This document shows, piece by piece, positions 32,420 to 44,382 of a stretch of DNA of 64,000 bases; the first letter of the stretch is position 1; the number at the start of each line of letters is the position of its first letter. Under the pieces are notes generated by a model. The model saw nothing but the letters and a program-made list of their open reading frames with translations. It had not been told where the DNA came from and ran no database searches. This stretch comes from Thecaphora thlaspeos (Eukaryota; Basidiomycota; Ustilaginomycetes; Urocystidales; Glomosporiaceae): assembly GCA_900291925.1 (NCBI GenBank), contig UWYS01000015.1, forward strand, positions 186,001-250,000, read 5' to 3'. Position numbers and translations under genes: made by a program.

Positions 32420-32776
32420 GCGGAATCGTCGCGTTGAAAAAAAAAAAAAAAAACGTCCTTTGTCTCGCTAGCCCATGCTGTTCGTTTCCCTGTGTCTTTC
32501 CCGTCCATCTCACATCCGTTCATTCATCTCTTGCATACTCTCCATCTCGTGTGCTCTTTCCATCCCGTGTGTCAAGTCCATCGTCTCGCTCGGCAATGCA
32601 GTGCAAGTCCGTCGTCTGCATCGAGACAGGACGTGATAGATTTGTCTTCCTAGGGCGAATAAAGAGATGACGCGCTGTTCTAGATTACAAGGAGACGACC
32701 TTTGCCCAGATGCGAGTGGGCGAAAGAGGACGCGAACAAGATAGAGGTTGAGAGATCGCAAAGGGCGGGAAAATGA
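32420..32776. other. Convergent 3' interval with A17 tract
   Basis: 357 bases between two stop codons, AT-richer than the flanks, containing A17 at 32437-32453. Likely 3' UTRs of both genes. Confidence 0.5.
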
Positions 32777-35700
32777 TCAAGCAGAAGAAGTGGATGGTGG
32801 TGGTGGGGACCCTGCCGTCTCGATGGTCGCCGCCGCCGTCGGTGATGCTGCTGGTGGTGCAGCTGGTGGTGCAGGAGTCTGGCTCTGCCGTGTAGCTCCA
32901 TTGTCGGTGGCAGGGGTAGTCGACGGAGCAGTCGCAGGACCAGGCGAAGGACTCGGCACAACAACAGCGCTAGCCTTGCCCTTCTCCGCCGCTGACGGTG
33001 GAGCCGGCGATGCTGCAGCCGACGGCATCCCCGGTGCGGGCGACGCGCTATCCTTGGCCGCGCCCTTGGCCTTCTTCTTCTTGGCCTTCTTCTGCTGCGC
33101 GGCGAACTTGTTGGCCATCTGAAGAAGCTGCAGCTGGGCTGGCGTCAGCTTGGCCAGCTGGCTTCCGCCTCCCGTCTGCTGCTTCTTCAAAAGCGCAATC
33201 AGGGCGGCCGCTTCAGGGTGTGCCGCCAGAGCAGAGAGAGCAGAGAGCGGGTCCTCAGTCGAGGGTAAACCGGCCTTGCTGGCGGCTGCGGGGCCGAGCG
33301 ACGCAGAGCCTCCGATGGCGGTCGGCCTCGAAGGGCCGCTAGAGGTTTCTGCTGCAGGAGCCGGACTAGGCATAGCGGGAGCGGGCGCCGGTGCAGATGC
33401 CGGTGCCGGTGCGGGCCCAGGACTGGCTTTGACAACGGCAGGCGAGGCAGCAGGTGGTGCCACAGACGACGGTACCGCGGCGGGCGGCTTCGGAGGGGCG
33501 ATGGCGGGTGCACCGGAAGCACCTGCCGCCGCCGAGACGGCCTGCGTGCTGCTCAGGCTTGGTGCTGCGACGGCGGCAGCCGCCTTAAACGCCTCCGGTG
33601 CTGGCGAAGGGGCAGGAACGGAAGCCTTGGCCTGCGCTGGTACGGGCGAAGCTGCCGAGACGGGCGTAAAAGCAATCGACGTTGCGAGACCACCAGGCCT
33701 GACTGGCGTGACGGACGGCAAGGTGCTGGGCTGGAGAGCTCGAATCCCGACGGTCGGCGGCCTCGGCACAGCATGCGCCACGTGCTGCGCCGGGGAGGTC
33801 ATCGCCTTCGGAAGACCCTGGGGTGCCGACGTACTTGTGGTCGCGGTCAACGGCTTCGAGGCGGAGGCCGCCGGTGGCGACATGGCGGGCGAGGCTCTAG
33901 GCGCCGGCACGGCACCGGTGGCGCCGGATGTTGCAATGGGCGCAGATTTAGCGCCGGCGGTCGCGGAGTTCGGCGCCGGACTCGCTGCCGGCTTCGCTGC
34001 CTGCGCCAGCGGTGCTCCTGATGCTGCCGATGCTGGCGGCTGAGCTTTCGCCGCCGCCGCGCTGGCTGCCGTGCTGCCTGGTGCCGGAATCGAAGCTGCC
34101 TGCGTGGTGGTCCTTTGTGATTGTGCCGATGAGCCAGACGCCGTCGTAGCGGCAGGGACAGCAGCCGGCGCTCCTGATCCATCCTTCTTGGTCTGTGCGG
34201 CCTCGAACTGCTGTAGCCGCATGCGCTCCTTGAGGTGGCTGACGAGATAGGCCTGCAGCACCTGGAGTGCCTGCTGAGCGCCAAGACCTTCGATATGCGC
34301 CAGCTGTCCGGCGTTGAGGTGGCCAAACACCTGCGGACTCAGGAAGAGCTTGGCGTCGTGGTGCACAATCGGAGGCGTCTCGAGTAGCGACTCGATCGTC
34401 CCCGGTGCGGCCTTCGGCTTGCTGGGCGATGTTGCTGTCCCGGGCGTCGCGGGGGCCACTCCTATCACCAGCGGGATTCTGACCGCCGGAACAGCGGCAG
34501 CTGCGCTGTTTGGCTTTGCCGCTGCCGCCGCCGTGAGCGCAGCGAGGCTGCTGGTGACCGGAGCGCCGTTGGCGCTGCCGGGCTTGGCCCCCGGAACGCC
34601 GCCGGCAGGGACCGCGTACGCGCCGCGCGAGGCGCCACCAGCCGCGGCAGGAGGTGGGGCCGCCGTCGCCGCCCTGGCGGCCTCCTTTTTCTCCCGTGCT
34701 ATCGTCTCCCTGCGCTTCTGGGCTAGCTCGCTGGTGGACATGCAGTAGAAGATGCCCTTGCCGGGCTCGTCTGACCTCCTTGGGATCTTTGTAAATTCGC
34801 GCGACGAGCCAATCGCATGTCGGACTGAGCTCTGCCAGTCTCGGCCCGTATGCCTGCCATTGCGCTTGAACCAGATCCATCGGTTTGAAATCCACTCATA
34901 GACCTCCTGCAGCGTCAGCTTGCCGCCCTTGCGCGCACAATGCTCGGACCGCAAGGCGTGCGAGATGAGGCCGATGTTCGAGAGGTCCGGCTTGTCCTCC
35001 GGACCCGGCGGAGGCTTCGGCGGACCGCTCGGCTGCTGCACGGCGGGCATGGGTATCTTGGGCGCGACGGCACCCAGCTGCTGGCTCGCAACGGCAGGGT
35101 TTGGAGACGTCTTTGAGCTGCCGCCTAGCGAGGTCGGTACCATCGGCGCAGTCGCATTGCCGGCGGCGAGTTGCGATCGCGGTGCTTCCGCCGCCGCTGC
35201 CGTCTTCGCTATGGCCGGCGAAGCAAGCGGGCCAGTTCCTCCAGTCCCTCCTGTTCCGACGGCGGGCGCCTGCTTTGCCGTCTGAGCTCCCGGTAACGCT
35301 ACGGGCAGACCAGCCTTGGTCGCGCCGGAGGCCACAGCAGGTGCCGCAACCTTCGACTTCGCGACGTCCTTGCCCGCTGCCGGCGACGAGACGCCTTTTG
35401 CCGCAGCTGCTGCCGCACTGGCGTCAGCTGTCAGAAGCGAGACGGCGCTGACGAACGGCACAGGAACCCGGACGGGCGCCGGAGTAGCAGCTGGAGCCGG
35501 TGCCGCTATCGATGCAGCCGCAGGGGCCGTTGTAGCAGATTGACTGAGCGCACTGGCGGCCGCGATGATGGCAGATGCGGCCGAGTTGGAGTCGAACACG
35601 TTCGCAGGAGGCGCACTAGATGCCGCGGCGATTGCGGTTCCGTGTGCGGACGCTGGTGCTTTAGCTGCTGGGGCAGAGGCGGAGATAGACGTCGGAGCAG

Positions 35701-38700
35701 GCTTCGAGGCAGGGGCCGGTGCTGCTGCTGTGATGGGTGCAGTCGCGGGAGCGGATACAGACGCGGGTACGACTGCATTTGTCGGGGCCTCGTTGGTCGT
35801 TGTCGCCGCCGTCGAAGATACAGCCAGGATCGGCTTGCTCGTCGCGGCTGCGCTCGAAGTGGCGGAAGCAGAGGCGGGCACGGACGCCTGCGTAGACCCT
35901 GTTGATGTTGCTCCGGCCGCCGCCGGCTGATCCTTGTTCTTCTTGACCGACTTAGCCGCCTTCGGTTTCGCTGCAGCGACGGGTGTAGCGGCGGGTGCTG
36001 TGGCGTCTGTATCTTTGCCCGAAGGTGCGGCGGGAGCATCGGCCATGACGACGTCTCCATCCGCATCGGCGGCAGCTGCAGCCGAGGGCTTTGTGAAGCT
36101 GGCGGACGTCGCAGTGGCAGTAGTGCTCGTGGCAGGAGCCGGCTTGGTCGGCGATAGCGCTCGAGCCTTGGCGGCCTTGGCCCGCTTCTGCGCTTCCAAC
36201 GCTTCGATACCGATCGGCGTGCCGACCTTGAGCGTCGGCTCGTCGTCTGGCACGCCTTCGCCGCGCTTCCTCTTGCGACCTGCGATGCCCGCACCGAGTG
36301 CCCAGCTCGACACAGGCGAGTCCCTCTTGCTCGGCGAGACGCTTTCGCTTGTCCGCTGGAAGCCCTTGCTACCCTTGCCGCCCTTGCCGCCTCTACCGCT
36401 CATCTTGCCACCCTTCGAGCCCTTCGTGGGTCGCTTGCCGGCGTCGGGGCTGGCGGTGACCGGCTTGACGTCCTGTACGGATTTTTGTCCTTCGTCCTGC
36501 CCCTTGACGCTCCTCAAGATCTCGGCCAGCGCGACGTCTTCGTCCGACGAGCCGCCGAGGCTGTCACTGTTATCCATGTCGACGTCGAGCATTTCGGGTA
36601 GCGGCATTTTGGTCGGCATTTTGCCCCGCACAGCGGCCCCTTTGCCTTTACCTTTGCCGTTGCCCTTGCAGCCTACGGCCGGCATGACGTCCTCGACTTT
36701 TGCCTGGGTCTGTGATGTCGCCGGAGCGGCAGATGCTTGCGCCCGGGTCACATCTCCTTCCGCCCCTGCCCCGGCTTCCGCCGCCACCTTGGCCTTCGAC
36801 TTGAGTATCAGCTTCCGCTTAACGGGTCCACCGACCTCGGCGGCCGGAGGTTCCGCGGCCTTCATTGACGGCCTTCGTGCTTTCGCCGTTGCGTCCTCGT
36901 ACTCGTCGCCGTCGCTAATCTCTGACAGCTCGGAAGACTCTTCTGCGGCAGAGTCATCGTCATCATCGTCGTCGTCGCTGCCGACTTCGGCTCGTCGGAG
37001 CTCGCTGGCGGCATCGCTCTCGTCCTCGTCCTCGTCGTCCTCCGAGTCGAGGTCGGACAACGAGTCCGAGTCGGAATCAAATATCCGCTGCAGGACGCTG
37101 GACGGCTCAGACTCCGAGGCGCCCGGTGGCGGAGGCAGGACGAAGTAGAAAACGCGCTCAGCGATCTGGATCTTAGTCCTGGGAAGATGGTCGAGCCGAG
37201 TTCGATCGCCACCGTATAAGCGGGACGGAGAAGGCAATTTTGTGAGCAAGCCTGGCCGTGGCAGATTCTGCTCCGAGGTACACCGCGCGCACTCACCTCT
37301 TTCCAAGGGCCACCATCCCCCCCGTTGGAACCCAGACATCATCGACGAATGCACCATTCCTTCCCACAACCGAGAGCACGAACATGCCGTTGCCAAAGAC
37401 GGTCTCGTTGGCGGCCCCTTCCAGAGAGAGGAAGCGGCCGTCGCTGCCTTGCAGGGAGCCATCTCCGTTCGGGACGCGAGACAACGTCGAAGGCGAGGCG
37501 AGCCGGTGGGTGGGCGAGCCGCTTTGCCGCAGCGAGCCGCTGGGGCTGGCTCTGTTCAAGTGACCCGCATGAATGACGTGGCCGGACGAATGCTGCGGAT
37601 GCTGGACGGGCCCGGTGTAGTAGAGGATACGGGCATGGAGCCGAGAGATGGACTTGAGCGGGCCCAGGTCGACGTCCACGTCGCCAGCCGCCTGCGTCTC
37701 GGACGTGATGTGTGCCTGCGAGCTCCCAGAGGCTAGGGTGGGGAGCTCCGGCGGCCCCAGGCGCGGATCCCGCGGGAGCGGCAGGGACTGACCTGGCCGA
37801 CGGCCGATCGACACGTCGAGCGTCTGGATGTAGTACGAGAAGCCCGGGAACTTGAGCTTTGCATAGGCCTGAATGGGGCCTTGGTCATCGTCTTCGTCCT
37901 CCTCCCCTTCGCCCTCGAGCCCTTCGAGCCCTTCGATGTCGTCGTCCCAGTCTGCAAAGTCCTCGACAAGCTCCTCATTGAGGTCGACTGCGTCATTGAA
38001 TGCCGCTGTATCGAGGCCCGGTATCAAGGAGAAGTCGGCCGACATCGCCTCATCCTTGATCTGCGGGAAGTCATGCTCGATCGATGTAAACGCACCGCTC
38101 TCGACGCTGCCCCCATTGAACGCCGCTGTTGATGAAGGCCGCTGCGTGAAGTCGGTGAACTGTGAGAAGAGGCCGTTGCCGTCCGCTAAAGACGCCAGCA
38201 ACTTGGCGTCTTCCTCGTTCAGCCCTCCTGGTCCTCCCGCTTCTCCTCCTCTTCCTCTTCCTCCGCTGCCGCCGCCGCCGCCGCCGTCTGGCCCACGATG
38301 CTGATCCAACCCTATCCGGACGCTGTCCGCCGTTGAAGCAATGCCGAGGGCGGATGCGGCTACGGATTCGCCGCTCGTGGCCTCAGCCGTCGTCGATGGG
38401 CCCAGTGGGATAAGACCCGAGTCAAACTTATCATCGCCTTCCTCGAGCTTGATGGGGCTCAATGTTATCCGCGGCTGTGCGGGCGAGGAAATTGCACGGT
38501 GATCGGCAGACGCTAGAACCGGAGGTGCGGTGTCGAGTGTGTAGGCGGATGTGGTGGCAATAGCTTCAAGGTTCTCGTTGCCCGGGCTGGACGGCTGCTT
38601 GTAGAAAGCGGCGCGCGACGCGTCGGTCACAGGTGATGATGGCGAGGGTGAGGCGAACCTTGTGGCGGATGCAGAGGCGACGGTGGAGGGTACGGATGAG

Positions 38701-39086
38701 CCGATCGTAGGTGGTGCATCTAATGTCGCCGTGGTGGGGGGCGTAGCTGAGACCGGAGCAAAGGCGATCGGGTCGCGAGCCGAAGACGACGTCGCCTGCA
38801 GCCCCTGTGTCGACGACGGAGACGGCAGAGCAGCGTCGCTGTTCCCGTGCGGATGTGACATCGGCGCGGGAGAGGGGGACGGCCGCGGATGGCTGCCGTC
38901 AGTGGTCTGGCTGTGTGATGGTGCAGGTGTGGGTCGAGGCGAAGGGGCGGCCGATGCTGCTGCTGTGGTGTGGGAAGTGGAGGCAGACGCGGGCGAGGCG
39001 ATATTAACATCGTGCTGCTGCTGCTGCTGGTGATGGTGCTGTTGTGCTGCTGAATTGTTGCTGCATGGTAGGGAAAGGGTGCTCAT
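32777..39086 (-). CDS. FHL1: FHA-plus-forkhead transcription factor, FHL1-like
   Basis: Exons 39086-37297 and 37178-32777 give 2063 residues. The 118-base intron falls in the FHA domain, and the frame is confirmed by VALGKR/TKIQIAERVFYFVLPP across it. The FHA domain (about 404-615) has AKLKFPGFSYYIQTLDVSIGRR, LGPLKSISRLHARI and VVGRNGAFVDD, close to Fhl1. The forkhead domain is far downstream at about 1330-1415: GGKLTLQEVYEWISNRW, then WQSSVRHAIGSSREFTKIPR and DEPGKGIFYC. It is divergent in helix 3 (SVRHAIGSS for the usual SIRHNLSLN), as in other atypical FHL1 forkheads. Yeast Fhl1 controls ribosomal-protein genes with Ifh1. Everything else is low complexity (Ala/Pro/Ser), with an acidic block after the FHA. 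The gene symbol rests on domain order and FHA similarity. Confidence 0.82.
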
Positions 39087-40102
39087 ATGGATGCCTGCGT
39101 CCGGGCTGGTTCTGAAGCGCTTCTGTTGGCGACGAAGGCGAGGCCTGGGTTGGGGAGAGGATGGGGGATCGGAGGATGAGGTGATGACGCGGAGGGAAGA
39201 CCCTTGAGCCTGCCAGAAGCGCCTGCCGGAAGCGCGAAAACTGCAAAACGCGAAAGGCAGCCAGGCAGGCAGCCAGGTCGAACTACTCTCTTCTCGTGGA
39301 TTTCGTAGCGCTGTCGTCGCCGAGCATGCGGAGGAGCGTTGCCGCCTGCCATGCGATAAATTGCACCCCGTCCAGTCCACCGCCCCCGCGATTGTCGTGG
39401 TGGTGTCGATGGCCGCACTCTCGGCACACGGAGCAGCCGCGGACGAGTCGCTCGAGAGCAGGCTAAGCAGACAGTCCAAGCATCTCTGCAACGCTTCTTG
39501 GACCGTGTTCGGCTCTCTAGCCGGCGCAGAGACGTCGAGGTGGGGAAAAGACCTGTCGCTCCTTGGCACATCTGGCCTCTTCAGCCGCCGTACATCTTGC
39601 TCAGATGGTCGTCGATGATTTCGGGTTGGTCCGACAGGCTCGCACGCTGGCTGTGCGTTCTCCCTTGCAAGCAACGGCGAGCCCGCCGAGGTGTGTCGTC
39701 GGGTCAGTCGCCACACTTGGTGGTCGATTACTCTGGAGTGCTTTGCCTCTCGTCGGCGTATTGCAATGCTCAGCCCCAGCCCCGGTCGTCCGGAAGACGG
39801 GCGGGTCCACCCCCACCTGCAGCTCGGCGCAGATGCGACCAGACCCGAGAGAAAGGAGGGTAGAGAGTGTCCCCTCTCGCTCGTCGCACGTCTCAGTACG
39901 CACCGAACATTTATACAGCAGCCGGAGCTCCACCCTCTGCCGTCCCCAGCGCACCTCTTTCGAAGGGTTGTCCGCTCTCCCACCGTCTGCTCTGCCACTC
40001 CATTACGCGTTGCGCGATCGCAGCTCACGCGATCCGCGCCGAGCCTGGTGACGGACCCGCCTGGTCAACCGTCCTTCCGACTGTCCCACCGCCTTCCGCG
40101 CC
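39087..40102. promoter_or_regulatory. Divergent promoter region, FHL1-like / TAG-split locus
   Basis: About 1 kb with no supported gene. Open frames on both strands have mixed composition and no recognisable motif. Confidence 0.4.
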
Positions 40103-40348
40103 ATGCCGACCTCATGGCTCAAGATCGACTGCGGACAGCACGGCAAGGTCCTCGCCGACGCCTCCAAGGAGTACCGGGAGGTCCAAAAGATCGCCAGCAC
40201 CCGTCTCGAATGCTCGCCACAGGAGATCCGTCTCTATATCAAGGAGGGCGATGAAGACCTCTGGGAGGTTGACGAGTCCGTCTGGAGCGTCGCTGCAACG
40301 TCAGGCCAGGTCGTGTTCGCCAGAGCCGGCGCGGCGGCCTCTGCGTAG
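40103..40348 (+). CDS. Unidentified 81-residue protein, first ORF of a three-ORF locus
   Basis: Begins MPTSWLKIDCGQHGKVL and ends at TAG 40346-40348. It alternates short hydrophobic strands and charged turns (EVQKIASTRLECSPQEIRLYI, then LWEVDESVWSVAATSGQVVFARAG), which could be a small beta-grasp-like fold; that is only an impression. Codon use is GC3-rich like neighbouring genes, which supports it being translated. The next ORF begins 39 bases later in the same frame with no other stop between them. It may be a separate small protein, an upstream ORF, or the N-terminus of a longer protein. Confidence 0.5.
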   Translation: MPTSWLKIDCGQHGKVLADASKEYREVQKIASTRLECSPQEIRLYIKEGDEDLWEVDESVWSVAATSGQVVFARAGAAASA

Positions 40349-40387
40349 AGCGATAGGGACATCAAGAGCGCTGACGATGGGCCCTCG

Positions 40388-41116
40388 ATGGCTGACGATG
40401 ATGAGGTCGACCAGATGCTCGAGGTCCACGACCGATCCTCCCTGAATTCGACGCCGAGCACCTCGGCCGCGTATCAGTCGCAAGCACAACAGCCACCGAC
40501 GCTGCAGCTCTCCAAGAAGCAGAAGAAACGCCTGAGACAGCAGCAGGAGCAGCAGCATCCAGAGACGTCGTCAGCCGGCGCTCTAAGGAGCGTACATGGC
40601 AGGATCTCGACACCGGCGCCCGCTGGCTTCGGGAAGGACGTCTCGCAGCCGTACGTTAAGAAGGCGGGCGGCGGGAGCGTGCAGGAGCGCCACGCCTGGA
40701 ATGCTCCCAAGGCGATGGCGGTTGACGGCAAGTCGGGCTCTCGCAAGCACTGGGACTCGAAGACACACCGGCTGCTCTTCCAGAAGCTGGACGAGATTCT
40801 TAAGCGTTCGCCGCCCGACCGCACGCAGAAGTACGTCGCCGAGAGGACGCGCATCTTCAGCATCCTCGTGTCGGAGTGGGGGGACAACGGTACAAAGGGC
40901 AAGCTCTTTCTCGGACGCAGCCTCGACGCCCTCACGACACGCGTTTCGGGCGTGGTCCGCGCCAGCCGGAGCGCGGGGACCGAGATCCCAGAGTCGTTCA
41001 ACTTCCTCTTCCCGCCGACATCGAAGCAGCTCCAAGAGATGAACGAGCAGAGGAAGCAGAAGGCGGCGCAGCTGGCGGTGCTAGAAGCCAGAGCCACCAA
41101 GAAGCAGGTAAAGTAG
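40388..41116 (+). CDS. Unidentified 242-residue protein, second ORF of the locus
   Basis: ATG 40388 to TAG 41114-41116. Residues 1-60 are acidic then Gln/Lys-rich. Residues 110-215 form a compact helical region (KHWDSKTHRLLFQKLDEIL, then RTRIFSILVSEWGD, then LFLGRSLDALTTRVSGVVRA, then FNFLFPPTSKQLQEMNEQ) that looks like a real domain which I do not recognise. The C-terminus is a Gln/Lys/Ala coiled coil that would continue through the TAG into CAG-rich codons. A possible intron (GTAAAG at 41108, TTGCAG ending at 41203, 96 bases) would remove the TAG and keep frame, extending the protein to 42127. It lacks a clear branch site. Confidence 0.6.
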   Translation: MADDDEVDQMLEVHDRSSLNSTPSTSAAYQSQAQQPPTLQLSKKQKKRLRQQQEQQHPETSSAGALRSVHGRISTPAPAGFGKDVSQPYVKKAGGGSVQERHAWNAPKAMAVDGKSGSRKHWDSKTHRLLFQKLDEILKRSPPDRTQKYVAERTRIFSILVSEWGDNGTKGKLFLGRSLDALTTRVSGVVRASRSAGTEIPESFNFLFPPTSKQLQEMNEQRKQKAAQLAVLEARATKKQVK

Positions 41117-42127
41117 CACCAAAAGCAGCAGGAACAGCAGCAGAAAGCACAGCAGCCGCAGCAGCAGGAGCAACAACAGGTGGCGCAAGCATCGGGCTTG
41201 CAGGCTCGACTGCCGGTCATCCGGGCTGCGGCGGTTGCAGCCGCAGCATCGTCATCAGCATCCTCGCCGCGCTCGACTCCGCCTTCATCGGCAGCAGCCA
41301 GATCCGCTTCATCACGCTTGACGGAGCCCTCAACCTCGACTTCGTCGTCGTCGTCGTCATCGACTATGCGGAACGAGCCCGCCTCGAGCAGCCGACCAAC
41401 ACGTGCGCAGACAGAGAGACCGGCGCACGCCCGTCCCAATCAGACCGACACAATCTCCTACCACCGCAGCATGCCACTGCCCCTGCAGCGAGAAGCGATG
41501 CAGCAGGCCATGGCAGCGGCGCCACCCGGCTCATCGCATGCTCGATCGGACCCGCCACAACCTGATCTGCCTCCTCGACCGCCTCGATCGCTGATTCGTC
41601 TCGGGGCACTCCAAGCCGCCAAATCAGTCTCTGGACTCAACGACCGGTCGTCCGCAACCTCGCGACGAAATGACGGTCACTTAACGCCAAACGCGCGCGA
41701 CCGGCTGACTCCGCCTCAACCCAACGACAACGGATGGCGATCGATGCGATCGCGTAATCTGACCTCGTCGCCGCGATACGACCTTCGATCTTCCGCACCA
41801 CGCTCCTCGGACCGCAGTACCACGCCGCGCTCGCGCAACCGGCCGTCCGAAGTACGTCCGTACGATTGGCCCCCGACGATCGGGCCGCGCGATCCCAGCA
41901 ACAAGACGCGGTCTCACGCCCATTCGGCGTCTGGCAGCGGCAACGGACCTCCGTACGCCAACAAGAGCTGGAGGCCGGCGTCTGACTCTTCCTCGTACGC
42001 TCCGAATGTGAACGCTACCCCGGCCTCTACTACGATGTCGACCACCAATGCAAGCGGATTGGAGAGGCCTTTGAGCTCGGGAGTCAAGATAGAGACTGAG
42101 CAAGCGCATCTGGGGTGGGATTCGTAG
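41117..42127 (+). other. Same-frame continuation after the second TAG, possible C-terminal extension
   Basis: The frame of the preceding ORF stays open for 336 codons from 41117 to a third TAG at 42125-42127. It starts with Gln-rich codons and continues as Ser/Arg/Pro-rich disordered sequence ending KIETEQAHLGWDS. An in-frame ATG at 41471 (MPLPLQREAMQQAM) could start a separate protein. No domain is recognised, so coding status depends on whether the TAG at 41114 is spliced out or read through. Confidence 0.4.
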
Positions 42128-42547
42128 GGATGGACTGACCGTTGATCGGCTATGGCTCTCGCCGCGGCATATGCAACAGGGCGCAGCAGTGCTGTGGAGG
42201 ACAAGAACCTGCTAGCGTCTCTCTCCCTCTTCCTACCCCTCCTTCCCTCCCCCCACACATCTCACTATCCAGTCTCGCTGCTCCCGTCTCCGTCCGAGCA
42301 TCATGATCGAATTTCCTTGAAGGAGCGCTGCACACACGCTATACCTGTTACCTTCAGCTCGACGATACGCTAGTAACAGCATGCGACACGTTCTCCCTCC
42401 ATCCCTGCCTGTCCACGATCCGACGCCAGTCCAGTCTCTGCGAAACGCGTTCTTGCTCGTTCGGACTGCTGACATAAAGGGGCGGTACGAAAAGGGAAGG
42501 GGGCGGAGGAGGGTGTTGGCTCTAACACGTCACTCTCGAGCGCCTCT
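42128..42547. other. Convergent 3' interval
   Basis: 420 bases between the end of the TAG-split locus and the THR4 stop, pyrimidine-rich at 42220-42270. No gene is seen. Confidence 0.45.
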
Positions 42548-44382
42548 TCAAACGCTCGCCGTGTTGCCTCGAGCCGCCTTTACGACCTCCGCCTGCCTCT
42601 CTACAACCCTCTTTGTCGACGCGATAAGCGCGTCTAGCTCAGTCCTTCCCTGCTCATTCGCCTTGACCTCAATGACCCTCCTCTCCTTTTCCAAAAGACC
42701 CACCATCTCCTTTGGCAAAACGTCCCTCTCAAAGTCGAACTTGGCCCCAGCACTTTCCAGACTGGACGTGACTGCCTCTGCGAACTTGGCGGGGTGTGCA
42801 GTCGAGAGGACAATCTGGTGCGGCCTCCTTCCGCTCTTGGACAGAACGTTGTGTGCCGCCTTGAAGCCTACCGCGCTGTGTGGATCGATGAGGTAGCTCC
42901 CCGCCGGATAGACAGAGGTGGGCGAACGTTGGAAGTATTCCAGGACTGTGTGTCGGATCTCGTCGTCCGAGACGCGTTCAGCGTCAAAGTCGCGCTGCGC
43001 GATGGAGAGCTGCGCAGAGTCGACGACCAGTCGCCCTTCCGTCTTGAGCGATTGCATCCATTCCGCAAGTTGTCGACCAACCGCGGCTTCCTTCTCAGCT
43101 TGCGTGCCATCCGCCGCCGCCGAGGATGACGAGGATTGATAGGCAATGTACCATAGCAGACGTTCAAAGTTGGACGAGACGAGGATGTCCATAGCGGGCG
43201 AAAGGGTGGCCTTGACGCCTCTGTCGGCCTGCTGCTGCGCTCCGTCCGACGATCCACCGACCGGCGCCGTCTGTGCCGATCCAGAGGCATCCGCGCCGGC
43301 GCCGCTCGACTTGTCGTACCTTCCGCTCGTCCAGAAGCGCTGCAGGATGTCGTTTTCGTTTGTCGCGACGACAAGCTTCGAGATGGGCAGACCCATGCTC
43401 TTGGCGTAGTAGCCGGCCAGGATGTCGCCAAAGTTACCCGTGGGCACTACAAAATCGAGGTCCTTGGGCGCAGCGTCCGAGGGTGCGAGGTTGAGCTGGC
43501 GGCGGAACTGGAAGTAGGCGGAAAAGTAATAGACGATCTGCGCCAGGATGCGCGCCCAGTTGATCGAGTTGACGGCGCCGAGGCGGTGCGTGGCGTTGAA
43601 TTCGGCGTCGGAAAAGAGCGCCTTGACAATGTCCTGGCAGTTGTCGAAGGTGCCCTCGACGGCGACGTTGTGGACGTTGTCGTCGAGCACCGTCGTCATC
43701 TGGGCCTCTTGGATCGGGCTGACGCGACCCTTGGGGTGGAGGATGAAGATCGAGATGTCTTCCTTGGACCTGACGCCCTGGATCGCCGCGCTGCCCGTGT
43801 CGCCGCTGGTGGCGCCGACGATGGTGAGCTTCTCGCGCTCGCTGCCCGTCTTGCCCTCGTTGCGGCGCTGAAGGAAGTACTCGAACAGATTGCCGAGTAG
43901 CTGGAGCGCGACATCCTTGAAGGCGAACGTGGGGCCGTGCCATAGCTCGAGGCACCACTCCTTGTCGTCGAGGCGGACCAGCGGCGTAGTGTCGGCGTGG
44001 CGGAAGGTGGCGTACGATTTTTCGATCAGCTTGCGCAGGTCGTCCGAGGGAATGCCGCCCTGCGCCGGGTCAGAGGGGATGTAGAGCGAGAGCACCTGGA
44101 ACGAGAGCTCCGAGAAGCTCATCGAGGCCCACTTGGTCTCCCAGTCGGCAGGCAGCCGAGGCACCTCGGAGGGGATGTAAAGGCCGCCATTCTGGGCGAG
44201 GCCGGTGAGGACGGCCTGTCGTGGTGTGCAGCGTCGAGGAGGGCGAGGGTGGGAATGGAATGGAGCATGGGACGTCAGCGGCCGCTGGAATGTCGAGCAT
44301 TTGGGTCGCGAAGGAGAGAGGGATAACTCACCTGCTCGAAGGTGAGGCGCTCGTCGCCTCCTCTTGTGCTAAGGTACTTCAT
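42548..44382 (-). CDS. THR4: Threonine synthase
   Basis: Exons 44382-44332 (17 codons: MKYLSTRGGDERLTFEQ) and 44215-42548 give 572 residues. The enzyme converts O-phosphohomoserine to threonine with PLP. Motifs: AVLTGLAQNGGLYIPSEVP, the PLP lysine in HGPTFAFKDVALQ, phosphate-binding ATSGDTGSAA, GAVNSINWARILAQIVYY and VPTGNFGDILAGYYA. This is the fungal/bacterial class with a large C-terminal domain (DPHSAVGFKAA, LSTAHPAKF). There is a low-complexity insertion (Ala/Ser/Gly/Gln, about residues 290-330) before LSPAMDILVSSNFERLLWY. Its leader has CA-rich sequence directly before the ATG. Confidence 0.96.

Noticed and set aside
35934..37148. 404-codon plus-strand open frame inside the FHL1-like gene
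   Set aside because: Low-complexity Ala/Ser text complementary to the Ala/Ser-rich coding strand; the FHA continuity across the intron supports the minus strand.
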